This document shows positions 1 through 12,039 of a stretch of DNA of 64,000 nucleotides, one piece after another; the stretch's first letter is position 1, and the number at the start of each line of letters is the position of its first letter. The notes under the pieces were generated by a model. The model was not told the DNA's origin and did not search any database. It was given only the letters and a program-made list of their open reading frames with translations. The stretch comes from Aphrophora alni (lineage: Eukaryota; Arthropoda; Insecta; Hemiptera; Aphrophoridae): positions 93,900,511 through 93,964,510 of the forward strand of contig OY740770.1 in the NCBI GenBank assembly GCA_963513935.1, read 5' to 3'. The position numbers and the translations under genes are program-made.

Positions 1-717
1 ATATTCTATTACTAACTATGGAAGAAGATACATTTTACAGCAGGTCGATTATTTAAAATAAGACAATAGAAGTGTTTTGTTTAACTCATCCAAAAGAAAC
101 AACACATTTAAATTCATCTAAAAGAAGATTATTCCATCTATTTAGTTTGGTAATTTCGGTTGGACATAATTGTTTTCACACTTCATTCATTTACAAAGAG
201 GGGAAGTTGATATCTTTTTTTTTTCCCTTCTAAACTTTTTGTTTGTATTGATTTAATTTAAGAAAACCTGTTTTCCGCCACTTAAGTAACGAAACTTTGT
301 TCACAGCCACAGACAAACTTTTCCAACTAAAAACAATTTAACGTGAGATCCTTTAACCCATCTTATTTCCCCATCCACTGACAGACAAGAAAATGTTGGA
401 TTTGTTTTATATATACTGTAAAAGTATAGCTTCATAAAATTTAAAATTTCAACATTGAAATAAAATTTTGGTTTTACGTTACAATAATTACCAAGCTTTA
501 TTGCATGGTCTTAATCGTATTTGATTATAAATTAATATAAATGACGTCGTGAAATAGTTTTATATTTTCATCTATCCAATGATTTAAAAACCATTGAAAT
601 GATTACCATTACGAATACAATGTCGCAACCATTGTAGGTGATTTTGTAACTAGTATAAATCCCTCTGTAGTTTATAACGTGTATACGTTAATTAATAACA
701 TAACGCACGGCCTCTTG

Positions 718-774
<57 letters not shown>

Positions 775-2185
775 CATAGACTTTCAATGCCTCTCTTAAC
801 TTACAGCAAACATAGTAAAACAAGACCTCGGGTGCCATAAATTTGCTTACTAAACCATATACGTTAGGTAACTGTGTAGCTACACAGCTATTCTTGTGAA
901 GATATTATGGAAAAAGAAAAACTATAAAGATAACACTATGGAAAAAAAATCAGATATCATACTACAGTATATCTGGTGTAGTCAAAATTATTAAACTGTA
1001 CGAATATTAATTTATTGTGGTAAATCAAGTGGTTTTATTCTGATAGTACATTGTTGTTTTTTTCCATCATAATACCAGCATTAATTGTAGAATTATCTTT
1101 TGCAAGTTATGACTTAAATTTCTGAAATGAAATAAACACATATAAATTGAATGGGTTCATAAACTATAGTTGTATATGTTATAAAACCCCAATGAGTTTT
1201 TATTTCTATACATTTTTGAATTATTATCAGTAGAAAATTAAAATTAAACCATTTCCAACACCAAATTTTCATTCTTTCTGAACAATTTACTTGAGAACAG
1301 AAATTATCTTTCACTGGTTGTATGGTATATTCGTTAAGCCTTCTCAATTTATTAAAATTTCAATGATAAAATCATTGACTGTTTTTGAAAAATTATACCT
1401 TATAAAATGTTTTATTTTTCTATTTTGTACTAACCCCTACAGAAATTGAATTTGTTGGAATAAAAACTATTTGCTATAGGTTTGTTTATGAATAATAAGG
1501 TGTTATATTGTGTGTTCATTTTATAGTATTATGTGTGGAAAACGCATTCTTAAAGTACAGTACATACTTATATTTTTTCTGGTTTAGATTTCTGAGTTTT
1601 ATATGTAACAAGATCAGCCTAAATTATCTTATGAAGATGGTGTATTTCGTGGTCGTTGTTTTATGCAATGCACTAATAGTCCCATTCTTTGCGGGACCAG
1701 TTTTTCTTCTTTTTTCCCCACAGACATAGGTATAAGCATTTCATTAAATTGTACAAACGAGTTGATATGGACTTATGAGGACATACATTTAAAAAAGGAA
1801 ATATCTAAAATATCGCCTTCCTTAAAATTGGTGGATATTAATTTTTGAGCAAGCAACATAATCAACTAATATTTAAACCTACGTTAAATGACTTGAATTG
1901 AAATGAAATTCAACTACAATATTTAATCCTAGTGATAATAATGTTTAAATTATTTTTTAATTTAAATAGGTATTTAGAAAAATCTCATTATGTGTATTAC
2001 TGAAGAATAAATATCGAGAGATCGTACACTTGCAGGAACTACGGTTAACTCCTATAGAGTATTTCGATGGGAAGAATATTATTGCCATAACTTTAGTATT
2101 CATGGTAAATGATCTTCCTAACTATTTCTTAAACTAAATCTAAAAATCGACCTTCATTACAACTTTGTTTTTGTTTTTTCATCTT
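1..2185. other. AT-rich DNA with no supported gene
   Basis: This stretch contains a (TA)n microsatellite and otherwise only short chance frames. A 57-codon frame near 1970-2140 (+) is open after a possible AG acceptor, but its purine-first-codon bias is weak and I recognise no family in it. I see no RNA gene or TE relic here. Confidence 0.6.
720..771. repeat. (TA)n microsatellite
   Basis: About 26 perfect TA dinucleotides. It is one of at least ten TA tracts in the window. Confidence 0.98.
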
Positions 2186-2189
2186 TACT

Positions 2190-2334
2190 TTGAAAGTTAG
2201 ACTGATGAAGATAGTAGGGTAGTGAAACACACAGAAAACGTAATGTATCAACTGGCTCATACGTGCTCATACTTTGGTCTGAACTAGAATGTGATAAGCG
2301 CTCGTCTCTACCATCTAAGCCACAGAGGCCCAAA
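2190..2334 (-). mobile_element. Degenerate tRNA-derived SINE fragment
   Basis: On the minus strand the segment begins like the 5' half of a tRNA. A GGCCTC acceptor-like start is followed by TGGCTTAGATGG (2322-2311), a near-consensus RNA polymerase III A box, then GTAGAG and GAGCGC as in a D-arm and anticodon arm. A weak B-box-like AGTTCAGACC follows at 2285-2276, about 37 nt downstream of the start of the A box, which is normal tRNA spacing. The sequence then runs into an unrelated tail, as expected of a SINE and not of a functional tRNA. No second copy was seen in this window. The assignment rests on the A-box side; the B box is poor, so the copy is probably inactive. Confidence 0.55.
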
Positions 2335-2339
2335 ATTAA

Positions 2340-3000
2340 TATTTGTTCTATTCATCATACCACAATATTCCTAAGGTTTGAATAAATAGATATTTCTCTG
2401 TTGGTAAATAAATGAAAAAGATTGGCAATACCAAGAATATTTATTCATTAGAAATGCCCAAATAGCAGTCGATGTGTATCTTTAAAACACGAACTATAAA
2501 ACCGATGAACACACACTAGATTAATCCCCAAGATAGGGTTTTAGTAAATTGTTCAGCAGTGAAATAGCTCTAGAAATATTGCATGTAAATAAACAAACTG
2601 TGATACAAACGCTAATCAAAATATTCACTTACACACGTGATTGAATATATCATATAATCTATACAGATAAACACGCCTACGTATTGTTTAAATAATTAAA
2701 ATTAGTCTATGATTCAATATTTATAATTTATTTATAAAAAATAACCCAAAGCAATGAAATTCAGTGGACGTATGTATATATGTGTAATATGTTACATATA
2801 TGTATTATACATATAATACAATAACAGGGAAGCGATAAAGCACATAAGGTTATTTCTCAAGATAGATTCGTTGACGTATCTTGTTTTTGTTTAAAGGCGA
2901 AAAACCTTTTAGAATACATCGCCTACTAAAAATAGGAACACGATAATATAAAATAGAGAGAGCTATCACTCCAATAACCTAATACCGAAATAATTACAAA
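2340..3000. other. AT-rich DNA, nothing recognised
   Basis: Contains only a short TA/TG-rich near-palindrome around 2770-2820. I see no coding, RNA or TE signal. Confidence 0.6.
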
Positions 3001-3003
3001 TAA

Positions 3004-3123
3004 ATCAGAGACCTGATAGGAAGAGTTAAAGAGAGGGATCTAATAAAATCTGATGATAGGGACAATGGACTAGATCCGGATGAGTATTCTCGAGTATGCC
3101 ACATTACTGGGAATCCTTTATAG
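3004..3123 (+). other. Short coding-like open frame, possible exon or relic
   Basis: A 39-codon frame follows a TAA and ends in TAG. It starts IRDLIGRVKERDLIK and ends YSRVCHITGNPL. By my count about 70% of codons start with a purine, and the peptide is rich in charged residues, which is unlike the Phe/Ile/Tyr/Lys-rich chance frames elsewhere. An AG preceding it could act as a splice acceptor, but the pyrimidine tract is poor. I do not recognise a family. It may be an exon fragment, a TE relic or chance. Confidence 0.2.
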
Positions 3124-3316
3124 TGATAGATGTTTACTTGTACAAGGTGCAGTAACGTGTAGAAATATCTTATTAAATCCCAGGGAGCAATTATACGAAC
3201 TAACTCTTGTAGTGAACTAGTTGTGGTATTACTGCATTTAAATATACAAATTTTAAAAAGCTACAATGTTTATCGGTAATTAAAAACATGCAAAAGCATA
3301 CTTGAATTGACAAATC

Positions 3317-3319
<3 letters not shown>

Positions 3320-3369
<50 letters not shown>
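3320..3369. repeat. (TA)n microsatellite
   Basis: About 25 perfect TA units. The frame reading IYIYIY across it is an artefact of the repeat. Confidence 0.98.
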
Positions 3370-3376
<7 letters not shown>

Positions 3377-5650
3377 CAAACTTATCTTTTCCTTGAGGGA
3401 TATCGCAATAATTATAATTTCAAAACCAAATAGTAGATAATTAACTATATTTGGTGTATTTACCAATTTTGATTATATTAACAAAAATTTGAACGTCTTG
3501 TCTATTTTTATGTTACAAGGTAGCAATTATTATCTTCATTCTTTTAATGAACTTTAAAGTTTTTGACTGAGTAATAGAAATTTAGTAACATGATGTTTTC
3601 ATTAAAGACAATAGACGAAATTAGTTTTCATGACCATTTAGGAATAAATAATATCAACATTTATTGTAAGTGCAACTAATATATTATATAACTCACTATT
3701 TTAAATATGAGTTATATGTCTGACAGACCAAAAAGTAAAATGTCACTGATTTCTATTTCAAATTATTTCGGAAAAAAGAGCAATCGGAGTATAAAACAGA
3801 TAAGAACTACATTGGGCAGATGAGAAGCCAATTGTGAAAATAAGTTTACAGATCTGAATCGTTACTCTTTGTTGTGGAATAACTTTCAATAAATCAAAAA
3901 CATTTATATTCCACTTTTCTTTCAGTTCTTCCTCATGATAAACAATACATTTAAATCTGATCTAGATTTATTCATCTTCGTCCTGTAGAATTGATTCATT
4001 AGATCTTTTTACAATTTAATTATAAAATGTCTCTAAACTAATGTTGAAGTCCGTTTTGAAAAAAAAATAATATTTTTTACGAACAATAATTTTGTTTAAT
4101 AGATCTGTTTAATTAAAAATACAGTATATAATTATATAACAATACATAATGATTACCATTAAGAGGTGTAATCATATTGCAGCTGAAAAAAAAACTAGAT
4201 TCAATTGGATTAATCCAATAACATTCCAACTACTCATAGGATGTAAGGGAGAACTGAGATTTTATAAGGTCTCTTAATCTAGCCACAGGGGTTTAATACA
4301 CCCTCCTTTGTCCTACGAAAGCTTTGTAATTGGCTTAGGCAAGAAGTATCTATGACACTATTACGGTTGATTTGTCTATCCAAACTCAATAATTCACAAT
4401 ATTATAATCCCAGAGTTACTAAGAAGAGTAAAATAAAATGGAATAACTGTAACACAGTCACATCTTGAAGAATGAAAGACATGAACTGAAATTTCATAAC
4501 TTTGTTGACTAAAATATCATAAATTTAAAAGATTTTTTTAAATTAAAATTTTATTTTATTGCAGAAATGTGTTAATGAAAATTAAACGAATAAAAATGTT
4601 AAATTTGAGAACTAGTTAAGATATTTTTAAATATTATTAAAACAACAAATTATGTCACGTTAGGTTTATAAATATAAAAATTCGTTGAAATAACAATATG
4701 TATAAAATTCGTGTTATTTACCTGCAAATAGCACTTCTTGAAGATACAGTTGTTATATTTTCAAACTTTGTCTTTAGAAATTGGATTATATCAACAAAAT
4801 AGAAGCTTACTACTACCAATTATGTCTTTGAAAACAACAAATATTTTAAATCGCGATTCGAGTGATAGGTTTTTTACTTTAACTCAGTTCATGGTTTTAT
4901 ATCACTATGTTGTGTACAAGGGATAAAAAAAAATATCATATTAATTTTAAATAATACAGTGGGTGAGAAATTGTATTGGAAATCTAGAATACATACAGTA
5001 CTATATAAAAAAAAAATTAACAACACAAACAAATATCAAAACGTTAAATGTATGAATATATCGCTTCGAAATACAAACATGTTAAAGCTGCATTACCAAA
5101 TATTTAAAATGTCCATATGTTGAGTCTACCATATTTTATCTCTATCTCAAACGCAATTGAAAAATAATAAATCAGTGGTATATTTACCACACATCATATA
5201 TTGAAATGTTAATTTATTAGAAGAATTATCGATGAAATATGAGTGATAATCACACTTCCCTCTCTACGTGTTTTCACTTCAACCAATAACATAATTACAA
5301 TCAATGCATGAGACAACTCACGTTCAAATTAAACAAAACCAAAATCTATTCTGAAAATACCTATGTAGAAAAAAATTACGGATATAATTAATCGAAATGA
5401 CTATGTGTACTTTTAAAGGCTTTTAAAACCAATAAAAACTTTAAGAAGTCATAGAAATATGTGCAGAGAAAGTAAAGTTAATGCATTCATTAGGTCACAA
5501 CTAGTAAAATTAAACATAGAGGCTCACTTATAGTGAATACCGTATAGGCAATTCCGAGGGCACCTTTATCTTAACCTTTTTACACGTAGTTGGATCCTCT
5601 TTTTCAGCTTTCTTATCAGGTCTCGTATAGCCATCTCTATTTTATGTTTA

Positions 5651-5694
5651 TTCCTTCCTTTTTTTACAAAGAACATAAATTCCTTCCTTTTTTT
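5651..5694. repeat. 15-bp direct repeat
   Basis: TTCCTTCCTTTTTTT occurs at 5651-5665 and again at 5680-5694, a 29-bp period. It looks like a local duplication in pyrimidine-rich DNA. Confidence 0.85.
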
Positions 5695-6876
5695 CGTCTT
5701 TTAATATCAAGAAAAAACAAGATCAATGTTTGAGAAAAGCCTTCAAACGCACTTTAGTTGACCTACAATTAATTTATAAGGATTAATTCACCCAAGCACT
5801 AATGAAATTCAAAATATATAGACTATTATTTAGTTAAATAAGTATAAACTACCAATTAATTGCTAATTTGGAATGTCAATGCTGTCTTTATTTAATACAC
5901 ACAAAAAACTAGGGAGAAATAAGTCCTAGTTTTATTACAATTTGTATTAGAAAAAAATATTCAATTGATTCATCCCTTACTATAAATATATTTGAACAGT
6001 AAATACTTGGACAAAATCAGGTTCGATATCCGAAATAATGTAAAAACTTAGACGACTCAGTAATTTATTAAATCTCAAAGTTTTAATATACCTCCGTTAT
6101 TTTAAACAATAAAAACGAATGACCTTTACTTTGTATACTTCTTATATACATTAAGAGCAGTAAGAAGGTCATTAATTTAACATGAAAATCTAATTATAAT
6201 CTAGAGCTAATAAGGAACTACGTTAAAAGTTCTTGAGATATCTAGAAGAATTGAAAGTATGGAGCAGTGAATAAGTTTAGTCGTTACAAAAACTTTAGGA
6301 GGAAAAGTCGTTGGATCACAAAAAAATTATGATTTAAATACTTTACAATTACTGACAAGAAATAATAGGTCGTTTCAGGTTATATCAACGTACATAAAGA
6401 ATCTGGAAACGTTCTTCAAATTTACGTGAGTTTTGTTTAATATCCTTATAAATGATAATGAAGTATCGTCACTCCAACGTCAATAACACTAGGCTTACAG
6501 ACGTTTACAGAAGAAAAAGGCTAATCTTTGAGCCAGTAAGTTGTGAAGATGTTATTTGTTGATAATGTTTTCCTACCAGATAAGACATATTTACATATTT
6601 ATTACATTTTATGGATGACAACAATTGTGATTGATATAAATATATTATCATTTACACGGTTTTAAGTTTTTAAAAAAGCATAAATTTTAATTACAATTTT
6701 AGAAAGAGAATACTTGTATTTGTGAAAAGTTTGTTTAAGTAGTCTCGTGAATGTGTAAAGGTTGAATTAGGTAAACATGATTAAAAACTACCTATTTTGA
6801 TGTTCAAATTTTCATTAAGCACATTTTTTATTTAATAGGTAGTTTAATATATTTTTTCGTCATACTGCTTCAAAAA

Positions 6877-6959
6877 CAGCTGCTTTATTTGAATGCATTG
6901 TGATGCTACAGTTGGTCTTTGGACCTAAAAACATCAGCTGAGGTCGAGGTCATCAGCTG
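6877..6959. promoter_or_regulatory. Cluster of three CAGCTG E-boxes
   Basis: Perfect CAGCTG palindromes lie at 6877-6882, 6935-6940 and 6954-6959. The last two are inside an ATCAGCTG direct repeat with 19-bp spacing. CAGCTG is a class of bHLH-binding E-box. The motifs are seen directly; enhancer function is inferred. The surrounding DNA is less AT-rich than its flanks. Confidence 0.3.
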
Positions 6960-7107
6960 TTACTTAACTTATAGGAACTAATTAATGATTGTAAAGCATC
7001 TATAAAAACAACCAATAGGCCCTACTCTCGATTGAAAATAACCGATAAAACAGTTGTTACCATCGATTTAAAGGTAAATAGGTAAAATAGGTATTTAAAT
7101 AAAAAGG

Positions 7108-7109
<2 letters not shown>

Positions 7110-7139
<30 letters not shown>
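7110..7139. repeat. (TA)n microsatellite
   Basis: About 15 perfect TA units. Confidence 0.97.
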
Positions 7140-7143
<4 letters not shown>

Positions 7144-7640
7144 TGTTTTTTTATATTGTTTGTATTATAACGAAAAACAACATAGTTCATCACTTGGACC
7201 GAAAGAAACATTTCGATCCTCGCTCATTTTCCGGACTTGGCTCCGCTTCGGCCTATAAACTTGAGCTTGTATCGAAAAGAATCACTTTGGTCATAGTGAT
7301 AAAATTTTCTATTCTTGCACTACTAAATCAAGAATTAATTGAATATTCAAACAGGTTATACAGTAAAATAATTAACAACCCAATTGTGAAATGTTTACAA
7401 AGATGTATTCATTGTTAGTAAAAAGTTTGAAAGTAAACTCAAATCAAGATTAAAAATTTGAAGTACGGAGAATCCAAACTTGATTCCTAACTTTTTATCC
7501 TAAACCCTAAAACGTTTCTACATATATAGGACTCCTAACTGGACTCAAAACGATAGAAACCTATATTTCACTAATGTAAAGCAGTATTTACTTTATCCTT
7601 TTAGAGTAGTATTTACTTGCAGGTATATAAACTCAGTATT

Positions 7641-7680
7641 GCTTTACCATTATGATGTTTGTTTTGCCATTATGATGTTT
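7641..7680. repeat. Two-copy 20-bp tandem repeat
   Basis: Two adjacent 20-bp units both end in CCATTATGATGTTT (7641-7660 and 7661-7680) and differ at only a few positions near the unit start. Confidence 0.9.
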
Positions 7681-10453
7681 TCGTTAACATTAATGTTTGA
7701 AATATATGAATACAAATACAAAATGCTAGCCTATGTTAAGATGCAACGACGATGTCGTAATTGGTGAAAATATGGTCGGCAAAACTCAAAACATTGCAGA
7801 ATTTTACTAAATATTGTACTTGTGTTTCATTTAACTTTTAGTATACTGTTGGTCGTTAGTATAAATAAAATGACAATATATTTTTTAATGCTTACGAAAT
7901 TTGTTCATACAACTAAATAATCTTATTTAAATTTACGATTTAATCAAATTCAGATTTCACGATTATCACGGAAAATATGGTAGATTCCCTCTATTTTAAC
8001 TTTGATAATTTTAATGTAATTTTCATTCCATGAATGTTACTCCTCACTCAGTTCATGACCAGCACTTTAGCAAATTACATTTAATATTTAACTTGTTGTA
8101 CCTACTATATTTAATGAGATTCTACTTCACCTAAGTTCATGTCAGTTAAATTTAATTTAATCAACAGCTAAAAACATATTTCAAATAAATTTTTACTTCA
8201 AAAAACCTCTTTTCAAATACAACTAGAATAATAGCAACCACAAAACCATGAATACAGTAAGGTTAGGTAATATCAAAACTTCCAAATACATAGAACTAAA
8301 AATAAAGTACAATTTATAAATAGAAAACGAGTTTTGTGTAACTTTTTCAATAATTATCGTAAAGAGTTATTTTAGTTACAAGATTTCAAAAAATAGTACC
8401 TAAGAAGAAAATGGTGTTTCTTGGTTTTTGTATAAACTTTTTCAAAACTATGGAGCCGATTTTGATAAAACGTAACTTATATTGTCGTCTGTAAGCTAGT
8501 CGGAGTATTTTACACCAGTATATCCCTTTAAAATGACAGTTACCTAATTGTTAATAATTATTAGTCCAACTAAAAAAAAATTTTATTGGTTATTTTCCTG
8601 AGATAAAAACAGTACACCACTATCAGGTAATTTAAATAAATTTTATAGATAAAAAGTATAAGATAACTTCTGATATTGGAAAGTTATTATAAGATAGTGC
8701 CTATAATTCATATAATTTGCTATTATTGTTTGTACAAAATTCTTGGAAGAAGTCATTTTGAGAACTAAAAAGTTAGAACTGAAGAGATTTGTAAATAACT
8801 CTTCTAAAAAATAATGAGATAAATTGTCCTGTGACAATAAAGTTAGAGAGTTGAACATTATGGAACTGACGTCGATAGTTTTTTTTAAGTTTGGTGAACT
8901 CTAAGCTTGGCAATTAAAACACACCTATATACAAATAAAAGAACATAATACGTTATGATTTAGAGTTAAAATTAACCACATTCAATGTTATTAACGAAAA
9001 TTGAAATACCTTATGAATAGGAGCTCTTTAATTTTTTTTTTACACGCAGTTCCGTAAATGTGTTTTGGCGTACTAAAGCTCCGTCCATCCTCCGCCATAA
9101 CCAATATATCACTCACAACATTGGTGTAAAAAAATTGTGTAATTGTCATTGTTTTTCAAGAAATAATCTTTTATATCATCTAATTTTAAATAACAGACTA
9201 AAGGGAATATCTCTATATTTTTTTTTTTTTTTTACAAACAGACATATATATTCATTATTTGCAATAAAATTGATCAAACTTCTACAAATTTAATTTAAGT
9301 ACCGTAATTATTCGTGTCACTGTATAGTGTATAATCTCAGTAAAGAAACAAAGTAATCCTAATATTAGGCCTACATTAAAATAAAACTGAAGAAATATGG
9401 CAGATACAGAGATTATTAAAAGTCGTAAGCAATACAGTAATCGGCCAAGAAAATGCAATTAAGAATTGAATCTAAGTCAATGAAGCTCTAAAATAAAATT
9501 TTATCAAAAATTATTAGAAATTCATTAATTTACGCCATAAAAATTTCCAATCCTTTTCTGTGATTGATTTAACTTTTTAGATATTAAACTATATATAAAA
9601 TCTTTGCTTTTTATAATCAAAATACTTATTTAACCTATTTAGTTGCATACTGTAATAAAACGTATATCGTAAATTTGAAAATGATGTTTAGTTATTTAAA
9701 AACAACCAAAAATATTTCTTTAAAAATTAAATATTTTGTATTTATATCATTTGTTAAATTAAACTTATTCGGGTTTTTCCATATCATTACCATGGGTTTT
9801 TTATAGTTGTAATTGTTCTAAATGTGGATGAAAGATTTTAATGTTCAGGTTGCATTTAATTAAACTTTATAACATTATACATAACTTTTAGACTTCAGTA
9901 AATATTATAGCTGAAACTGAATCGAATGCTTGAAATAATCCATGTGATTGCAGAAGTGCTGTATGGAGAAGGAAAAGGAAGTATTTCTGGGATATTTGTT
10001 TAAATCTCGAAGTATATATGAAGATTAATTCTTAAAATAATATTTGTAAATTTAAAAGATATTTAATATACAAAGGGTTATGTTGTAAAAACAAGGAATA
10101 ATATCATAAATTTGGAATTTCTTAACATTGAGGTAAATTATATGATCTTGATCTCATTAAGAACAAAATCGTATTTATAATCAAGGACATTTGCGTATAT
10201 TGGATTGACGAATTGCACGTTTTAAAAAAAAAATTGAAATAGATTTAAAATAATACTTTCCAAATCGCATATCAACAGTCCCGAGCAAAAAGAATTTTTT
10301 ATACCGTCATTTATCACACGAAAATTATTGGAGAGAAGATGACGAAATATTCTGTTTGTTCTTCATGGAATCATTTTTTTTTTTAATGTAAGAACCGAAT
10401 TTAGAAAAAAAAAGTTTTTATCTTAAGGCACGGACTACCAAGTTTTGACTTTT

Positions 10454-10510
10454 ATTAATTACATTTTAGGCGCCAAGAAGGCCATTAATTACATTTTTGG
10501 GTGCCACCCC
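10454..10510. repeat. Two-copy 30-bp tandem repeat
   Basis: Unit 1 (10454-10483) and unit 2 (from 10484) both start ATTAATTACATTTT and continue into a GC-rich half with the motif GGYGCCA. The second unit has diverged in its GC-rich part. Confidence 0.85.
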
Positions 10511-11331
10511 ATTATTAAATATTGGAGGGCATTGGTATTTTATATTAGTAGCGATGGATGTATGTGCTGAATTTTTTTCAAGATGTCCAAAAATGACATA
10601 TATGACTTAATGTTTTTTAAATTGTATTATTTTATCCTAAAAATGTTTTTATTTCAATTAATTTAAACAAAGTAACAATAGACAAAAGAAAATAATGCTA
10701 ATTTAAGTACCGAAAGCATTTGTATGGAATAATGTAATCGCCGGTACTTAAAATACGTACATTGACAATTCAACTGAGAAATAGGTATTGATACTTGACT
10801 AAGCCAATTTTACTAAGATTACGTAAGCCAATGAATGGTAAATGAAACCCTCTGTGTCACAACTGAGAACCTACATTCTAAGTTTTAATATGAATTCACA
10901 AGTCCAATGTTTGTACTTGGTGTTCCATTACAGTTATGAGTTTTAAGTAATTATTAAGTAGGTAATTTTTGGGCTTTATTTGAAACCATATTTAAAACTG
11001 ATTTAATGTTTGAAGTACGTAAATACCCACATCTTCTATAAAATACACTTACTATTAAAAATTTCCAAGACGACTGTCATTAAGTTTTATAATAATTTTC
11101 GAATATTATTATTTTACAAAATAACTCCTATAGACCAATGTTGATTTAATTGTGGTTTATTAAGATATTTTCTGTTATTTAACCTACAAATTTCTACTGA
11201 ATTGTAGTAGTATAACTTTCATATTTATTACCTTTAATATAATATTAATATTTATTGTTTTCCATGTAATTTTCGTATTTATTACTTGTATACTATTAGT
11301 TCTATATTTTAAAGATATGGTCATTAATCAT

Positions 11332-11333
<2 letters not shown>

Positions 11334-11394
<61 letters not shown>
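11334..11394. repeat. (TA)n microsatellite
   Basis: About 30 perfect AT dinucleotides. Confidence 0.98.
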
Positions 11395-11398
<4 letters not shown>

Positions 11399-12000
11399 TT
11401 TTTTTTTATTTGGTCGAAATACTCTAAAATTGTAACTTAAATAAAACTTAAATTTACCTAACAAAATTCTATAATTAAATACAAATTTGCAAAAGTCGAG
11501 AAGTATAATATGGAAGTAAAATGATCCAGGCGTATAGAGTACTGAACGACAGCCTATCTTAAGATATTGATTATTCATATTATTTCATGATTGTAGGTCA
11601 AATCGTGTTTAATAAACTTTATAATTTCCTTCTGATTATGTTGAAAACGTTTTTGATTTTTTAGCGTCAGTTTGCCTTATCAAACAAAATATTGCTGTTT
11701 TAAACAATGTATAATAACACTCAACTTTATTATACACACATATAAAAATCCACATAATAATATACAAAACAAAGAAATGCCTATTACTTAAGGAGATATT
11801 TTTCATGTAAAGCTAGTTAAAACATATTTAAAAAAAAAATCTATATCTCATGAAACATTTCTATTATTTATTACAAATAATTCACTTCTAAATATTTGCT
11901 GTAACTTGTAAATAATATCCGGATGTTAAACATTCAATAATTATGCTACCAAATAAATATCTTTATCTCTGTCGTAAATTTGACATAAGCAAATAAGATA

Positions 12001-12039
12001 GAGAGGGGAAGAGAGAGGGAGAGAGAGAGAGAGAGAGAG
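12001..12039. repeat. (GA)n-rich microsatellite
   Basis: An imperfect GAGAGGGGAAGAGAGAGGGA start matures into pure GA, ending in GAGCTC. GAGAG motifs can bind GAGA-type factors, but a simple repeat explains the tract. Confidence 0.9.

Larger units (their letters stand above)
3124..6860. other. AT-rich DNA with no supported gene
   Basis: Contains a (TA)n tract (3320-3369) and a 15-bp direct repeat (5651-5694). A slightly less AT-rich patch at 4180-4390 shows no recognisable protein or RNA. Open frames here are of chance length and biased to AT-rich codons. Confidence 0.6.
6970..11330. other. AT-rich DNA with no supported gene
   Basis: Holds a (TA)n tract (7110-7139), a low-AT patch around 7195-7260 (no recognised protein), a 20-bp tandem duplication (7641-7680), a 30-bp tandem duplication (10454-10510) and homopolymer A/T runs. 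The frame at 7143-7418 has no recognisable domain. Confidence 0.6.

Noticed and set aside
1508..1848. Overlapping plus-strand frames
   Set aside because: AT-driven hydrophobic composition, no splice context and no recognisable domain.
2201..2245. A second hammerhead-like core: CTGATGA followed by GAAAC on the plus strand
   Set aside because: The stretch between the two motifs does not form a helix II, and no NUH cleavage triplet or helix I pairing follows. It lies in the tail of the SINE fragment on the other strand.
6015..6027. B-box-like GGTTCGATATCC
   Set aside because: It has one inserted base and no A box or tRNA-like structure upstream.
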